This document shows, one piece after another, positions 1-10,615 of a DNA stretch of 30,566 nucleotides. The stretch spans positions 5,001 to 35,566 of the forward strand of contig JABUQX010103670.1 in the NCBI GenBank assembly GCA_015478945.1, written 5' to 3'. Origin of the DNA: Trachelipus rathkii (Eukaryota > Arthropoda > Malacostraca > Isopoda > Trachelipodidae). The position numbers and the translations under genes are program-made. The notes beneath the pieces are model-generated. The model made no database searches. It was not told the origin of the DNA and saw only the letters and a program-made list of their open reading frames with translations. Every line of letters starts with the position of its first letter. Within the stretch, counting starts at the first letter, position 1.

Positions 1-102
1 AAATCCCATTCAGAAGCCTACCACCAACCATAAAATATCACTAATACCTGCCATAACGCTTCCCTATTAACTCTATCATACGCCTGTTGCAAATCCATAA
101 AA
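1..102 (-). pseudogene. non-LTR retrotransposon reverse transcriptase fragment
   Basis: On the minus strand this stretch encodes a recognisable piece of a non-LTR retrotransposon RT palm domain. The readable part is FMDLQQAYDRVNREALWQVL, matching the common arthropod motif (D)LxxAYDRVxREALWxVL that holds the first catalytic aspartate region. A frameshift follows, after which VGGRLLNG, the expected next conserved block, is read in another frame. The element enters from outside the window at position 1 and is cut by an (AAT)n/(TA)n array at about 103. It is a dead fragment. The same family is seen at 23691-24415. The RT assignment is firm; the exact clade is not resolved. Confidence 0.8.
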
Positions 103-106
103 CCTA

Positions 107-154
107 TAATAATAATAATAATAATAATATATATATATATATATATATAATATA

Positions 155-193
<39 letters not shown>

Positions 194-202
194 TATATTT
201 GT

Positions 203-244
<42 letters not shown>
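107..244. repeat. (AAT)n then (TA)n microsatellite
   Basis: A short run of about seven AAT units passes directly into nearly pure TA dinucleotides with occasional slips. It sits directly at the broken end of the RT fragment, so an expanding microsatellite interrupts the element. Open frames here are low-complexity Ile/Tyr translations and are not genes. Confidence 0.95.
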
Positions 245-246
<2 letters not shown>

Positions 247-348
247 GCGTAGGCAGGATTTCAATTAGGGGGGGGCAAAGGTTGAGTGATATATATATAT
301 ATATACATATATAGCAGCTTTATCAGCCGACAAATCTATCGACATATT

Positions 349-395
<47 letters not shown>

Positions 396-404
396 TTATA
401 TATA

Positions 405-443
<39 letters not shown>

Positions 444-896
444 TATATACTCATTATCGTCTTCAAAATTGCTGTAATATTTCTTTTATTTTCTGCAATT
501 GTTTTTAAATGTGTTGTCTGCAGCTGAATATCAACGGGTACGCCTTCCGAGATTGATTTAAAGCTTTGGCAGCCCGCCAATCCTATCGACATACTGAAAA
601 GTTTTAGCGAAGAATAATGTCAAGAAGAATCCAGCTGTAATAAAAGCACAAAGCCTAGTTGACTTTAAAATCCAATACAAAAACCGAAACACATTAAAAC
701 TTTAAGAAAAAATAATATAATACGCTAGTAATTAGTAATTACTACTATATTATCTATCGATTGATGTATTTTTTTCAGTTTTTCTACTACTAAACCCTTA
801 AAAACGTCGTCTGGCAAACATATAAGATTCATAATTATTTTCCCCAGAATTAGAGGGGGGGCAAGTGCCCCCCCTGCACCCCCCTGCCCTACGCCG
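245..896. mobile_element. small inverted-repeat (MITE-like) element with G/C-run ends
   Basis: The left end reads gggcgtaggcagg (245-257) and the right end cctgccctacgcc (883-895), an imperfect inverted repeat. Both ends carry runs of seven or more G or C just inside, and at 855-872 these form a perfect 8-bp hairpin with a two-base AG loop. Ends of this type (GGCGTAGxCAGG followed by a G run) are common on hAT-type non-autonomous elements in invertebrates; that assignment is from general knowledge. Inside, about 35 bp around 315-350 recurs at about 560-597 as a diverged direct repeat, separated by a (TA)n expansion. TA arrays on both outer sides hide any target-site duplication. No coding capacity is visible. 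Confidence 0.5.
352..450. repeat. (TA)n microsatellite
   Basis: Nearly pure TA dinucleotide array with a few frame slips, lying inside the inverted-repeat element. It separates the two halves of that element's internal direct repeat. Confidence 0.95.
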
Positions 897-900
897 CCAA

Positions 901-902
<2 letters not shown>

Positions 903-951
<49 letters not shown>

Positions 952-958
952 ATATATT

Positions 959-1010
<52 letters not shown>
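903..1010. repeat. (TA)n microsatellite
   Basis: About 108 bp of TA dinucleotides with small phase slips, joining the G/C-ended element on the left to the inverted ~270 bp repeat copy on the right. Confidence 0.95.
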
Positions 1011-1013
<3 letters not shown>

Positions 1014-1501
1014 ATATTTGTGCAATAAACGCAACAATTATTTATATATTTCAAATGGTTCTAAGTGGGGTTGAACCCTTACCCTTGAGATGGACTCCAG
1101 AGTGTTACCTTCGAGAACCCCGATTGCTAAAGTAAACCCATCATTGGTACATCTGAAAGCTTAAGCTTCCAAGAGGAGCGAAGGCCGTGTTTGGACACTA
1201 ACCTCCGACGGCCTCCCCGCCACACTCGGGTCAGGGCAACACTGGTAATTTTTAACCGGACATTATTAGATATTCAAAGATATTTGTGCAATATATGTAA
1301 CCTTTATGAAATATACAAATAATTTTTGCGTTTATTGCACAAATATCTTTGAATATATAATAATGTCCGGTTAAAAAATTACCCAGTGTTGCCCTGACCC
1401 GAGTGTTGCGGGAGGCCCGTAGGATTAGGTGTCCAAGACACGCCTTCGCTCCTCTTGGGAAGCTAAGCCTTTAGAGGAAAATGATGGGTTTCCTTAAGCC
1501 A

Positions 1502-1579
1502 ATGCGTGGTCCTCGAGGTAACACTCTGGAAGTACCATCTCCAAGGGTAAGGGTTTCAAACCCACTTAAGGACGCATTT
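1502..1579 (+). other. tRNA-like segment (copy 2 of the ~270 bp repeat)
   Basis: Box-A-like tggtcctcgagg (1507-1518) is followed about 33 bases later by box-B-like gggtttcaaaccc (1551-1563), which can form a T-arm stem. This is the layout of an RNA polymerase III internal promoter, as in tRNAs and tRNA-derived SINEs. The acceptor stem cannot be closed well and no clean anticodon arm is seen, so it is not a functional tRNA. Equivalents lie at 1785-1833 (box B degraded), 2050-2122, and on the minus strand at 1067-1121. Confidence 0.4.
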
Positions 1580-2049
1580 GAAATATACAAGATAATTGTT
1601 GTGTTTAATTGCAACAATATCTTTTAAATATCTAATAATGTCCGGTCAAAATTAACCAGTGTTCCCCCTACCGCGAGTGTTGGCGGGAGGCCCGTCGGAG
1701 GTTAAGTGTCCAAGACACGCCTTCGCTCCTCTTGGGAAGCTAAGCTTTCAGAGGTAAAATGAATGGTTTCCTGTTTAGCCACCGTGGTCTCGAGGTAACA
1801 CTCTTGAGTACCATCTCAAGGGTAAGGGAAACCCACTTAGGACCATTGAAAATATACAAATAATTGTTGCGTTATTGCACAAAATATCTTTGAATATCTA
1901 ATAATGTCCGGTAAAAATTACCAAGTGTTGCTCCTGACCCGAGTGTTGGCGGGGAGGCCCGTCGGAGGTTAGGTGTCCAAGACATGCCTTCGCTCCTCTT
2001 GGGAAGAAGCTAAGCTATCAGAGGTTAAATGATGGGTTTCCTTTTAAGC

Positions 2050-2122
2050 CAATCGTGGTCTCGAGGTAATACTCTGGAGTACCATCTCAGGGTAAGGGTT
2101 CAAAACCCAACTTTGGACCATT
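2050..2122 (+). other. tRNA-like segment (copy 4 of the ~270 bp repeat)
   Basis: Box-A-like tggtctcgagg at 2056-2066 and box-B-like gggttcaaaaccc at 2096-2108. Four of seven acceptor pairs are possible between ccaatcg and aactttgg, and the segment ends in an encoded acca. This is the most tRNA-like of the four copies but still degenerate. It may be a SINE head; pol III activity is inference only. Confidence 0.4.
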
Positions 2123-2124
2123 TG

Positions 2125-2126
<2 letters not shown>

Positions 2127-2208
<82 letters not shown>

Positions 2209-2209
2209 T

Positions 2210-2250
<41 letters not shown>
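2127..2250. repeat. (TA)n microsatellite
   Basis: Two TA arrays, about 2127-2201 and 2214-2250, separated by a short catatttaaa interruption. Begins exactly where the last ~270 bp repeat copy ends. Confidence 0.95.
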
Positions 2251-2252
<2 letters not shown>

Positions 2253-2628
2253 TCTTAACTAGAGGCGTTTCCTCACTAATGTGAAAAAGATCAACAATAT
2301 GAATCATGAACGACAAAAGTAACCATCCACAAGTTTTCTTATAAAACGAATCTGAATCAATTTGAATCAATCTGATTCACCAAAAATCTGACTGATGAAA
2401 ATTTGGGAAAGTTTTTCCCGTAAACAATAGGGTGTCAGTTTTCAAGCCATTCACATCAGAAGAGTCTGAATCAATCCGGTTCAATCAAGATATATTATAG
2501 AAAAAAAAATCTATACTATTTTTGGACTGATTCTGATTCGATAGAATTAATCAATTAAGTTTATTTTATTTTTTGTTTATTTACTATACGATGACCCTGA
2601 ACAGTGAGCCAAGGTTCAGTAATGTTGA
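2251..2628. other. unique AT-rich DNA with clustered gaatcaat motifs
   Basis: No gene is seen. Three short clusters built from gaatcaat or its reverse-complement-like form gattc lie at 2349-2380, 2462-2488 and 2526-2558. Otherwise nothing recognisable. Confidence 0.5.
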
Positions 2629-3117
<489 letters not shown>

Positions 3118-3170
3118 AAAAGATCTGGTCGACATTTCGGGAGATCAGTCATTCCATCTTCAAGACAACA
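3118..3170 (-). ncRNA. possible hammerhead-ribozyme-like motif in Penelope-like element
   Basis: Read on the minus strand, cttgaaga (from 3157-3164) is followed by a possible short stem II and then cccgaaa (GAAA from 3135-3138) and tgtcgacc. These are the core pieces of a hammerhead ribozyme in order: CUGANGA, stem II, GAAA, UH cleavage triplet. Hammerhead motifs are described in Penelope-like retroelements. Here the CUGANGA box has one deviation and stems I and II are weak, so the copy is probably inactive. The assignment rests on its position just downstream of the nuclease reading frame. Confidence 0.35.
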
Positions 3171-3286
3171 TGGCAATAATACGGTTGCCAAAAATGAAAA
3201 GCTTTTGGATATAAGACTGTTGGAGTCTATATGATAACATTGTAATCAGTAATCACAGAATTGGCAACCAGAACAGCAAAGTTAAA

Positions 3287-3822
3287 CTAAAATAGTTGAA
3301 AGTGAAACGGGACGCTATCATTATTAAGTGATGTATTTAGACTGGATATGTGAATCGAATCTAAAATTTTCAAATCAGGTTGTTGGTTGGTTCGTGAAAG
3401 AATTGATAAGTGAGATAGACTTATTGGATGATTTTTAGTGAAACTATGGTTTCTAATGCTGGAGGAGGTGGAGATGTTGAAATATATGACTGCTCTAGAC
3501 AAGAAACCTGTATGTTCATCAGCCCTGACAGAGAGTTGGCGTTGAGTACTGCCAACATAAGTGCTCGTGCAAGCACAAAAGGAATATTTATAGATGACCG
3601 AAAAACGCAAAGAAGCATATTAGAGGGTCTTTATGAGATATGTAAGCGCCTATAGAGGAGTTGGAGATGAAAACAAACACAAATTTCAAATGAGGATAGC
3701 AGTTTTGTAAAATTTTTGAGTAATTTATTTTTAATTTTAATATAGAGATGGTCGTAAAAAGGAAGCTTAATAGAGTATGGTTGTTCTGGTACCGACAGAG
3801 TAAGATTATCAATAGAGTTCAT
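3287..3822 (-). pseudogene. Penelope-like element C-terminus with GIY-YIG endonuclease
   Basis: This is the 3' end of a Penelope-like retroelement polyprotein, broken by frameshifts. The GIY-YIG nuclease lies in one frame at 3287-3610 (107 residues): IYKYSFCACTSTYVGS at residues 6-21 gives the GIY and YIG tyrosines and the CxC of the zinc-binding insertion, then R24, R29 and the EH pair at 32-33, and further on NHSFTKNHPISLSHLSIL and LDSIHISSLNTSLNN, which match the family C-terminus. The linker between RT and nuclease, containing SIKLPFYDHLYIKIKNKL, is read in a second frame at 3631-3822. The nuclease in intact elements nicks target DNA for insertion. The RT domain would lie above 3822 but I cannot find it, so the copy is truncated or decayed. 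Confidence 0.85.
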
Positions 3823-4019
3823 ATCTATGACTTACGAGCAATTCGTTTCACGTATGTATTTGTATTTCCTGTTTTAATAGAGTTTCAGATACATTCGAGA
3901 ATTTGCTCTAATACTCCTCCCACTTTTTCGAAACATTTGTGCATATACCTATGATTCTTGTACTGTTCGGGTTTTTCGAAACATTACGCAATCATTGATT
4001 CTTGTTTTGTTAAAAGTTT
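3823..4019. other. AT-rich DNA, possible further Penelope remnant
   Basis: On the minus strand a short open stretch encodes MHKCFEKVGGVLEQILECI before a stop. It is in the right place to be decayed linker or RT of the Penelope-like element, but no motif supports this. Confidence 0.3.
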
Positions 4020-7000
4020 CACACTTAACACAGTAAGTAACTAAACATAACAACAAACTGTAACCCTAATTCATACTTTTCAGATGACCTCTACATAACA
4101 ATTTAGTTTTACATTAACATGGTAATGAAGTAGCAAAAAGTTTATCATAACATTGCAAATTATTATACTAATTCGAAATAGTATCCTAACGTATAAAGTG
4201 TTTTTCTAATCAATAAGCTAACATAGGCATAACCCGAGCATTAAGACGAAATAGTGTACAGCCGACAAAGCCTAACATAATTCTTTACGTCATGAATAAA
4301 CTGGTTTACTATAACAAAATCCCACTTAACATTCAGTAAGTAACTAATCAGTTGCATTGCAAACGTAAACTAATCATGACTTTTTCAAACATTATTCTCT
4401 AACAATATCTAACATAGTTATTTCATTGACACAGTAATGATTTTAAGCAAAAGATTTTTCACATCTATCTAATTATTTCATACAGAAACGATATACGCTA
4501 ACGTAACAAAGTTTTTTACCTTAACATAGTAATATTTACAAAAATTTAATCAAGACGATTTTCTTAATATATAATTCACAAATATTGCAGAACATACATA
4601 ATGCTTTTAATCCGATCATACAATAAAAATAGTTCTTTGAATTAAAAACTATCGTAGTAAAGTGTAATAGATTTACCGATCCTAAACCGCTAAATCACTT
4701 AAAGCAAACTATAGTAGTGGTGGCTTTACCTGTGGATATACTAGTACAACCGTCCTCACTCCCTCCCCCAACTATCATGATCTTGGTGATCTGGTTGGAT
4801 TAGGTCCACATGTCGAGTATTTTCGATAACATAAGGATAAAAATAGTTCATTTATATACTTACCAAAACGTATATGCTAAACGTAAAATGTTTCCCATTA
4901 GATAAAGTTACATCGAAATTATCAGAACTAAGATATATGTGACAACGAACTAGCACATCTCACGCGCGATAGACTACTATATTAAAAAGTTCCGATACTT
5001 ATAACAGTAAAAGAACTAGCACAGCGTACAGACCTAACCTATTCACACTTTTTCATCATATCTCTAACGACATCAATGTTAATTTTACTATTAAGCATGT
5101 TATTATATTTAACAAATTAGCGTAACCTGTCTAATTATCATACTGACAGCGAATATAAAGCTTAACGTAACAGTTTTTTTTTACATTAAACATAAGTAAA
5201 ATTTAACAGAATTTTCATCATAACATACCTAAATAATCATATTCCCGACGAATAATTGCAAACAATAACAAAGTTATCCAAACATAACATGAAATAACAA
5301 AAGTTTTTTATAATCATAAAAATAATAAAAATAACAAGTTTTATCTTTCCAACTAAATAAAAAAAAGTTCTTTGAAATAAAATATCATAGTAAGGTGTAA
5401 TGGTTTACTGATCCTGCTGTAAATCAGTTAATCAGTAATTCAAACCATCCGACCCTCTACTCCCCACCCTACTCTTCCATGATCTATGATCTATCGATTC
5501 AAGTCATATTTCGAGTATCATTTTGGGATATAACATAACATAAAATAAGTCTTTAACACTGATCAACGAATATACGCTAATGTAAAAGTTTAACTCATAG
5601 GTAACATATCATTAACTGAGTAAGAATATATACGTACAACGACTAAACCTATACCTCAGCTCGATAAACAACAGTCAACATTACAAATTCGTACTTAACA
5701 GCTGTAAAGTAATAATTGCATACAGAAATGTAACTTAATTCACTCTGTTTTCAAAAGCTATCTGTACATATATTGGTATTTTGTTACCTTACACCATAGT
5801 AATAATTTACAAAATTTTATCAAGAACCTTAGCCTTTTAATCATACAGAATGCGAATATATTTAGGTAACAAAGTTTTTCCAGCATCAATAAGCTACATC
5901 AACCTAACTAAGATATAATCACCGAAAAAACTACATAGGCTCAGTATGTAGCTGCAGAAACATCAAAAATTCCCATTATCAAAGGTAAAGTCCTAACAGA
6001 CATAAAATAATGTATCGACCACTTTGCCAACTCGCACAGCTAAGACAAGATTATGCTACAAAAATTAAAAGTGGACAATATATAAGATACCGATCATGAT
6101 CTAGAACTAACCTACTCATTCAAAGTGCACTCATTTCGGAATATAATATTTTGGACTATAAGCGTAGACTTAGCAACGAAATTTCAAGCAACCTAACCTT
6201 ACAGCAATAAGTCCTTTCTCATGTGTTAACATATCCGCATTTACAGTAATATTAAGAAGTCATTCTCTAAACAAACTGTACTATTTAGACAAAAACTAAC
6301 AAAAATTAAACTCGCCTAACATTCTAACACTTGGGGATGAAACCTCATAGAGTACTAAAAGCTGATCTACGAATGCATTAACATTGGACCTATGAATGAA
6401 ATTCAACCTATCTATTATACGCAAGGACCGTGGATTTCAAGCTAATCTGGCAGAATAAAGCGAGGTTTCTAAGCAAGTTCCTAACAAAGGGTCGAAATGA
6501 AGAACATTGAGCGTATGAGACTGATACTAATTAAAGTGAGCATATTAAAGTTACCATTGACTAATATAATAGTGGACGGTGAATAACTAGACTTAGCAAA
6601 AGATAACAGAATCTCAGCTTTACTATACAAGCTGATGGTGGTAACATCGATCATACGGAGGGATTTGCAGAACGTACCGCACTATTGGAGATCACCCAGG
6701 GGAATGCGCCCTTTGAAAGGGTGATCCAAATGACATAAGGGTGTAAGCGGCATTACCTTACTCCTTAGGTGATCATTCTGTAATTACCCTTTCAAGGGCG
6801 CATCCATTGCGATTCTCAGTAGTGCGTACTTGTGCCAATATCTCCTCTGTATATCATTGCAAACCTATCAGTTGTTTATGTAAAGCTTGAGATTGTTAAC
6901 TTTGCTAAGTTCTAAATAATACCGTCCATGTTTATTCATAGTCAAAATGATGTTATATTTAATATGCTTGAACTTGATGAATGTAGTATCTCAGTTCATA

Positions 7001-8360
7001 GTTAAATGATGCTGTAGTATTTTTGAAAGTTGGACATTTGTTAAGATTTGTGTTAGCATAACGCGCCTTTATCCTGTATGTTATGTTTGAAAATCGAGTA
7101 TAGGTGATTTTTCTGTGATGTAGGTATGGTTGGAGAATTTATTCTAGGTCCAATTTTATGTTCGTGATCATGGAAGTTAGTACATGTGGTTTTCATCTTG
7201 TATGGTTAAGAATTAGGCTATGTTTATTTACTGGTACGTTTTTTTGTTAATATCTTATGATGAACTGCGAAATTAAACTGGTTTTGTTAAGAATGATAAG
7301 TTTTTCGTAGATTATTACTGTGTTAATTGATATGATGTGTTGGAAACGCGGACGATGCAAGTGAGCATAGGGTAAGTACTAGGATAATGTTAGTATTGCC
7401 GAGAATTTATGCCTAATGTTACATTTATCATGTTCAAAATGATTGTTATTCGATATGAGTGAAACGTGATGAATGTAGTTATTCATATTCATGATGCTGT
7501 ATCTTGATAGATTTGTTACTTTGTTAAGTGTTTGTTGTTAGATATACTGTTATAGTGTTGTGCTGATATGTGGAGAAGTGAAGATAATTTAAGGTTTGGC
7601 TTCCTTGTTACCATTTTACCTTGATAATGGGAATGTTTGTGGATATGTCAGATTTGCCATCGCGAGTAATGTTAGTTATTGTCGTTGTACATTATATTTA
7701 GTTTCAGGTTATGAATATGTTAGCTTTATTGATGTGAAAAACTTTGTTACTTAACATATATACGTATTATTGTATGATAAATAGGTAAGTTATGATAAAT
7801 GTTGTTAAATATTTTAATGGGCAGATAAAATATCCAAAAGATAATGTTACAAGCTTGTTGGAAAAGAGTGACAGGTTACGTGTCGTGTATGAATGTTTTA
7901 CTTTACAGCTGTTAAGTACGAATGTTTGTTTAATGTTGACTGTTATTCAGCTTGAGTATATTAGGCTTGTGTCGTTGTCCTTATATTCTTGATGTTTCTT
8001 TATGATTATAGTTAGCTTTTTTTGATGTTAAAACTTTGTTACGTAGCGTGAATATTCTTGGGGTCAGTGTATAAAGATCTTATTTTTAGTTATGTTTATC
8101 TCAAAATGATTGCTCTGAAATATGGTTGGATCGATGATCATTTGATTGAAGGGTGGTGGGGGAGGGTGTGTAGAGGTCGGATGGTTTTTTGATTTTACTG
8201 CACTTTAAAATATCCCCTTGGAAGGACGTAAGTTAACACTTTACTTCCTGATATTTTATTCAAAGAACTCTTTATTCTTATTAGTTAATTGATTGGATAT
8301 GAAGACTTTGTCTATATGTTTTATGGTTATTTATGAAATAGAAACTTATGTTATTTCATC
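4020..8360. repeat. large fold-back (palindromic) repeat, 4.3 kb
   Basis: Sequence from about 5290 to 6750 recurs as its reverse complement from about 6757 to 8360. Anchors: gcgccctttgaaaggg (6706-6721) against ccctttcaagggcgc (6787-6801); aaaccatccgaccctctac (5444-5462) against the complement near 8180; agttctttgaaataaaatat (5368-5387) against the complement near 8270. The centre is near 6753 with almost no spacer. A more diverged direct copy precedes the left arm: agttctttgaattaaaaact at 4630-4649 matches 5368 on, and the C-rich block at 4745-4770 matches 5449-5475, a period of about 735 bp. The left arm is A-rich and the right arm T-rich. Short motifs such as tacgctaacgtaacaaag recur within. 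No gene is supported; a frame at 7792-7992 is chance. Confidence 0.85.
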
Positions 8361-8940
8361 TTCCACTGTCCACTGTTTGCGCACCAACTCCCAACTTGCT
8401 CGTCGTTTTGCACACTCTACTCGCTCAGGAATATGATATCAAATAAATCCTCTCACTCTTTCCTTTCTTATTCATCTTTCCCTTCTTCTTTCCTCCTCGG
8501 CCTCTGCTTTTGGATTCTGTGCTTTTTGTCAAATCGCAGACACTATAGTTGGGGTCCTAGACCCATATATGGAAATATAATATACAATTCGAGATAAACA
8601 GTCTCGACTAACCTATATAAAGCTACAACACAACATTGTTGTTATACGAAGTTTTATTACGTCAGCCATGTCACAAGAAGCTCAGCAAGGATGAAAAAAG
8701 AGACTAATCAGATCCGATAGCCAATTCTTTATGAGAGAATTCATACTCTGGATTCTCTCACAAAATCTTGACATTACACATCCTCAGAAAATACTTCGAT
8801 TTTTTTAATGGAAGTGGGGATCCCCCTTACGGGGACCTCCGGGGACGCAACCTCGGTCGTAGACGAGTTCGTCACAGTTGCTCAAATCCCCCCTCCAAAT
8901 TTTACGCTCGATAACGTATACAACTCTACCTCTGTAGAAA
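8361..8940. other. unique sequence, no gene seen
   Basis: Starts with a pyrimidine-rich stretch (8440-8510), then mixed sequence containing agagaattcatactctggattctct near 8735-8760, an imperfect inverted repeat, and a G/C-run block (8815-8850). No coding region or element is recognised. Confidence 0.4.
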
Positions 8941-9035
8941 TCTCCGCGGAGACCAGAGGCTGATGGCCGGAGCCGGAGGCCGAGAGGCCGGAGCCCGGAG
9001 ACGGAGCCGGAGCCGGGCAGCTCGGGCCGCCGAGC
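8941..9035. repeat. GC-rich (GGAGCC)-type hexamer tract
   Basis: ggccggagccggaggccgag and similar degenerate hexamers form an isolated GC-rich island in AT-rich DNA. The same hexamer family appears at 9300-9490 and, on the opposite strand, at 12630-13400. Confidence 0.7.
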
Positions 9036-9049
9036 CTATAAAATCTATT

Positions 9050-9265
9050 TCTGAATAATAATAAATAATTGAATAATATAATAATAATAATAATAATAAT
9101 AATTAATAATAATAATAATAAATAATAATATAAGTAATAATAATAATAATAATAATAATATATAATAATGAATATAATAGATATAATAATATTAATAAGA
9201 ATAATACCCTCACTATAATAATAATACTACAATAATAATAATAATAATATAATACATTAATAATG
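9050..9265. repeat. degenerate (AAT)n array
   Basis: AAT/ATA units with frequent slips and substitutions, much less pure than the array at 2629-2944, so older or more error-affected. Confidence 0.9.
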
Positions 9266-9294
9266 ATGTAATCATACATAATAAGAAAAAGACC

Positions 9295-9495
9295 ATTTTA
9301 GCGGACATCGTCGCGCTGCTCTGTCGAAGCGGAGTTGGAGGCGGAGCGGTGCGGAGATCGCTGGCAGAGTCGGAGCTGGAGCTGAGCGGTGGGGCGGAAG
9401 ATTGGAAACCGCAGCAGCAGAAGGACCTAGGGGTTGAGCGGAAGGCGGAGATGGACCCGAGGGCTGAGCTGAAGGCGGCTCAAATCTGGAGCCCA
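9295..9495. repeat. GC-rich degenerate hexamer tract (GGCGGAG family)
   Basis: Imperfect units such as ggagttggaggcggagcgg and gagctggagctgagcgg. The minus-strand open frame here (9272-9496, Pro/Ser/Ala-rich with PSAQPxGPS repeats) is best explained as translation of the tract, though a Pro-rich fragment of a transposon protein cannot be excluded. Confidence 0.6.
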
Positions 9496-10061
9496 CATCA
9501 CTCGCGCTGAATTTAAATATTTAGCTATAGGTTAATCAATAAAATAATTCAATAATGCAAAATACTACATAATAATAAATTATGTATAAATATGATGAAT
9601 AATAAGAATGCGAAGTAATATCCGTCCACCTCAGCAGTTAATTGTAATGTTAATCGGATATATATACGAATTGCAATATGAATGAATAATATATAATAAT
9701 ACTGATCATCAGAGTTACCTCATATACGATAATATATATCCCTAGCGGGTAGTCGCGGAATTATGAGGTCAATCATGACACACCTCGTTCAGATTGAGAT
9801 GCTTTAGGCCTAACCGTATATATATTACATAGAAAAATAGAACAACAATTGTGTTTACGACAAGGGAAATAAAAATTAAACTTTTTATTATATATACTAC
9901 AAGTAGTTATGCCCCAATCTGAGCGGTGGCAGCGATTTCTCAAAAACTATTAGAGCTATCGGTTTGAAACTTGGTATATTGTTCTATTGTACGGGTATTA
10001 AACTGATCACAAGGCGAGTTTTCATAGTCGCTAGATGTATATAGCGGGGGTAACTTCCCTC
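9496..10061. other. AT-rich DNA, no gene seen
   Basis: Mostly AAT/TA-rich intergenic sequence. 9905-10050 is a more complex island without a long open frame. Nothing is identified. Confidence 0.4.
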
Positions 10062-10463
10062 TTAGAGCAGTAGCTGAAATATGTCGCTACGCCCTTTTGA
10101 CGCGTCCAAATAAACAGGTTCGGACTCAGAGGAGTGGGAATTGATAGCTGCACCGGTGCTGGCTCCGGTGCTGTGTCGAGTTATTAAATATTTGTTTAAT
10201 GGTACAATATTGGTGTCTTCATATATGTTATTGAATCCATAGATCTCGAATATATTGGTTTCAAAATCGTAAAAGGTGTCAGGAAACCCCCCGATGTGGG
10301 GGGCACCCCCTAGAAATGAACAGAATGCATAAGTGAAGTGGAGAAAAGAGTCAGATTCGGAGGTTGAGAAATAAAGAGTGGAGAAGGAGTCAGAGTAAGA
10401 AGAGCTGGGAGTTGAACGATCGTGACCGGTGTTCGGCTCCTGGTGGCTGGCACCGGTGGGCAA
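10062..10463 (-). CDS. unrecognised 133-residue Ser-rich open frame
   Basis: This is the longest open frame in the window that is not microsatellite. The predicted product starts MPTGASHQEPNTGHDRSTPS, has a Ser/Phe-rich segment (SSSYSDSFSTLYFSTSESDS, residues 21-40), a Gly/Phe stretch near 50-65, and an end rich in Ser, Thr and acidic residues. No domain, signal peptide or membrane segment is evident. The ends carry ggtgctggctccggtgctg-like tracts (10150-10170 and 10440-10460), related in sense to the GGCTCC hexamers elsewhere, hinting that it belongs to the same repeat family or to a gag-like transposon frame. It may equally be chance. No promoter or splice context supports it. Confidence 0.2.
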   Translation of the reverse strand: MPTGASHQEPNTGHDRSTPSSSYSDSFSTLYFSTSESDSFLHFTYAFCSFLGGAPHIGGFPDTFYDFETNIFEIYGFNNIYEDTNIVPLNKYLITRHSTGASTGAAINSHSSESEPVYLDASKGRSDIFQLLL

Positions 10464-10552
10464 GTGCTGAATTAATAATAATCGTCTAGTCCCATATTAG
10501 GATCAAAATATATGTTTATAAGGACGTAGAACTCGAATATGAGGGTTGCAAG

Positions 10553-10556
10553 TTCG

Positions 10557-10615
<59 letters not shown>

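Larger units (their letters stand above)
1011..2126. repeat. ~270 bp repeat: one inverted and three tandem copies
   Basis: Four copies are visible: an inverted copy at 1011-1300, then direct copies at about 1309-1579, 1580-1846 and 1848-2126. Shared blocks include gttgcgtttattgcacaaat, taataatgtccggttaaa, cagtgttgccctgacccgag, ggcgggaggcccgtcggagg, ccttcgctcctcttgggaag and gatgggtttcc. The inverted and first direct copies meet head to head around 1295-1310, so the array could fold into a long hairpin. Copies differ mainly by single-base indels. Each copy ends in a tRNA-like segment. TA arrays bound the array on both sides. Confidence 0.9.

Noticed and set aside
87..592. Three open frames rich in Tyr and Ile
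   Set aside because: Translations of TA microsatellites with short unique inserts.
1055..2122. Functional tRNA genes
   Set aside because: Box A and box B are present, but the acceptor stem does not close and no proper anticodon arm forms in any copy.
1011..2126. CRISPR array
   Set aside because: Units are ~270 bp with no short repeat/spacer pattern, and the DNA is of eukaryotic character.
3428..3655. 75-codon plus-strand frame
   Set aside because: Shadow of the minus-strand GIY-YIG reading frame, which has clear family motifs.
7792..7992. 66-codon plus-strand frame in the right arm of the fold-back repeat
   Set aside because: No conserved equivalent frame in the left arm and no recognisable motif.
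4020..8360. Telomeric repeat, because of frequent cctaac/gttagg-like words
   Set aside because: The words are dispersed in AT-rich repeats and never form a tandem telomere unit.
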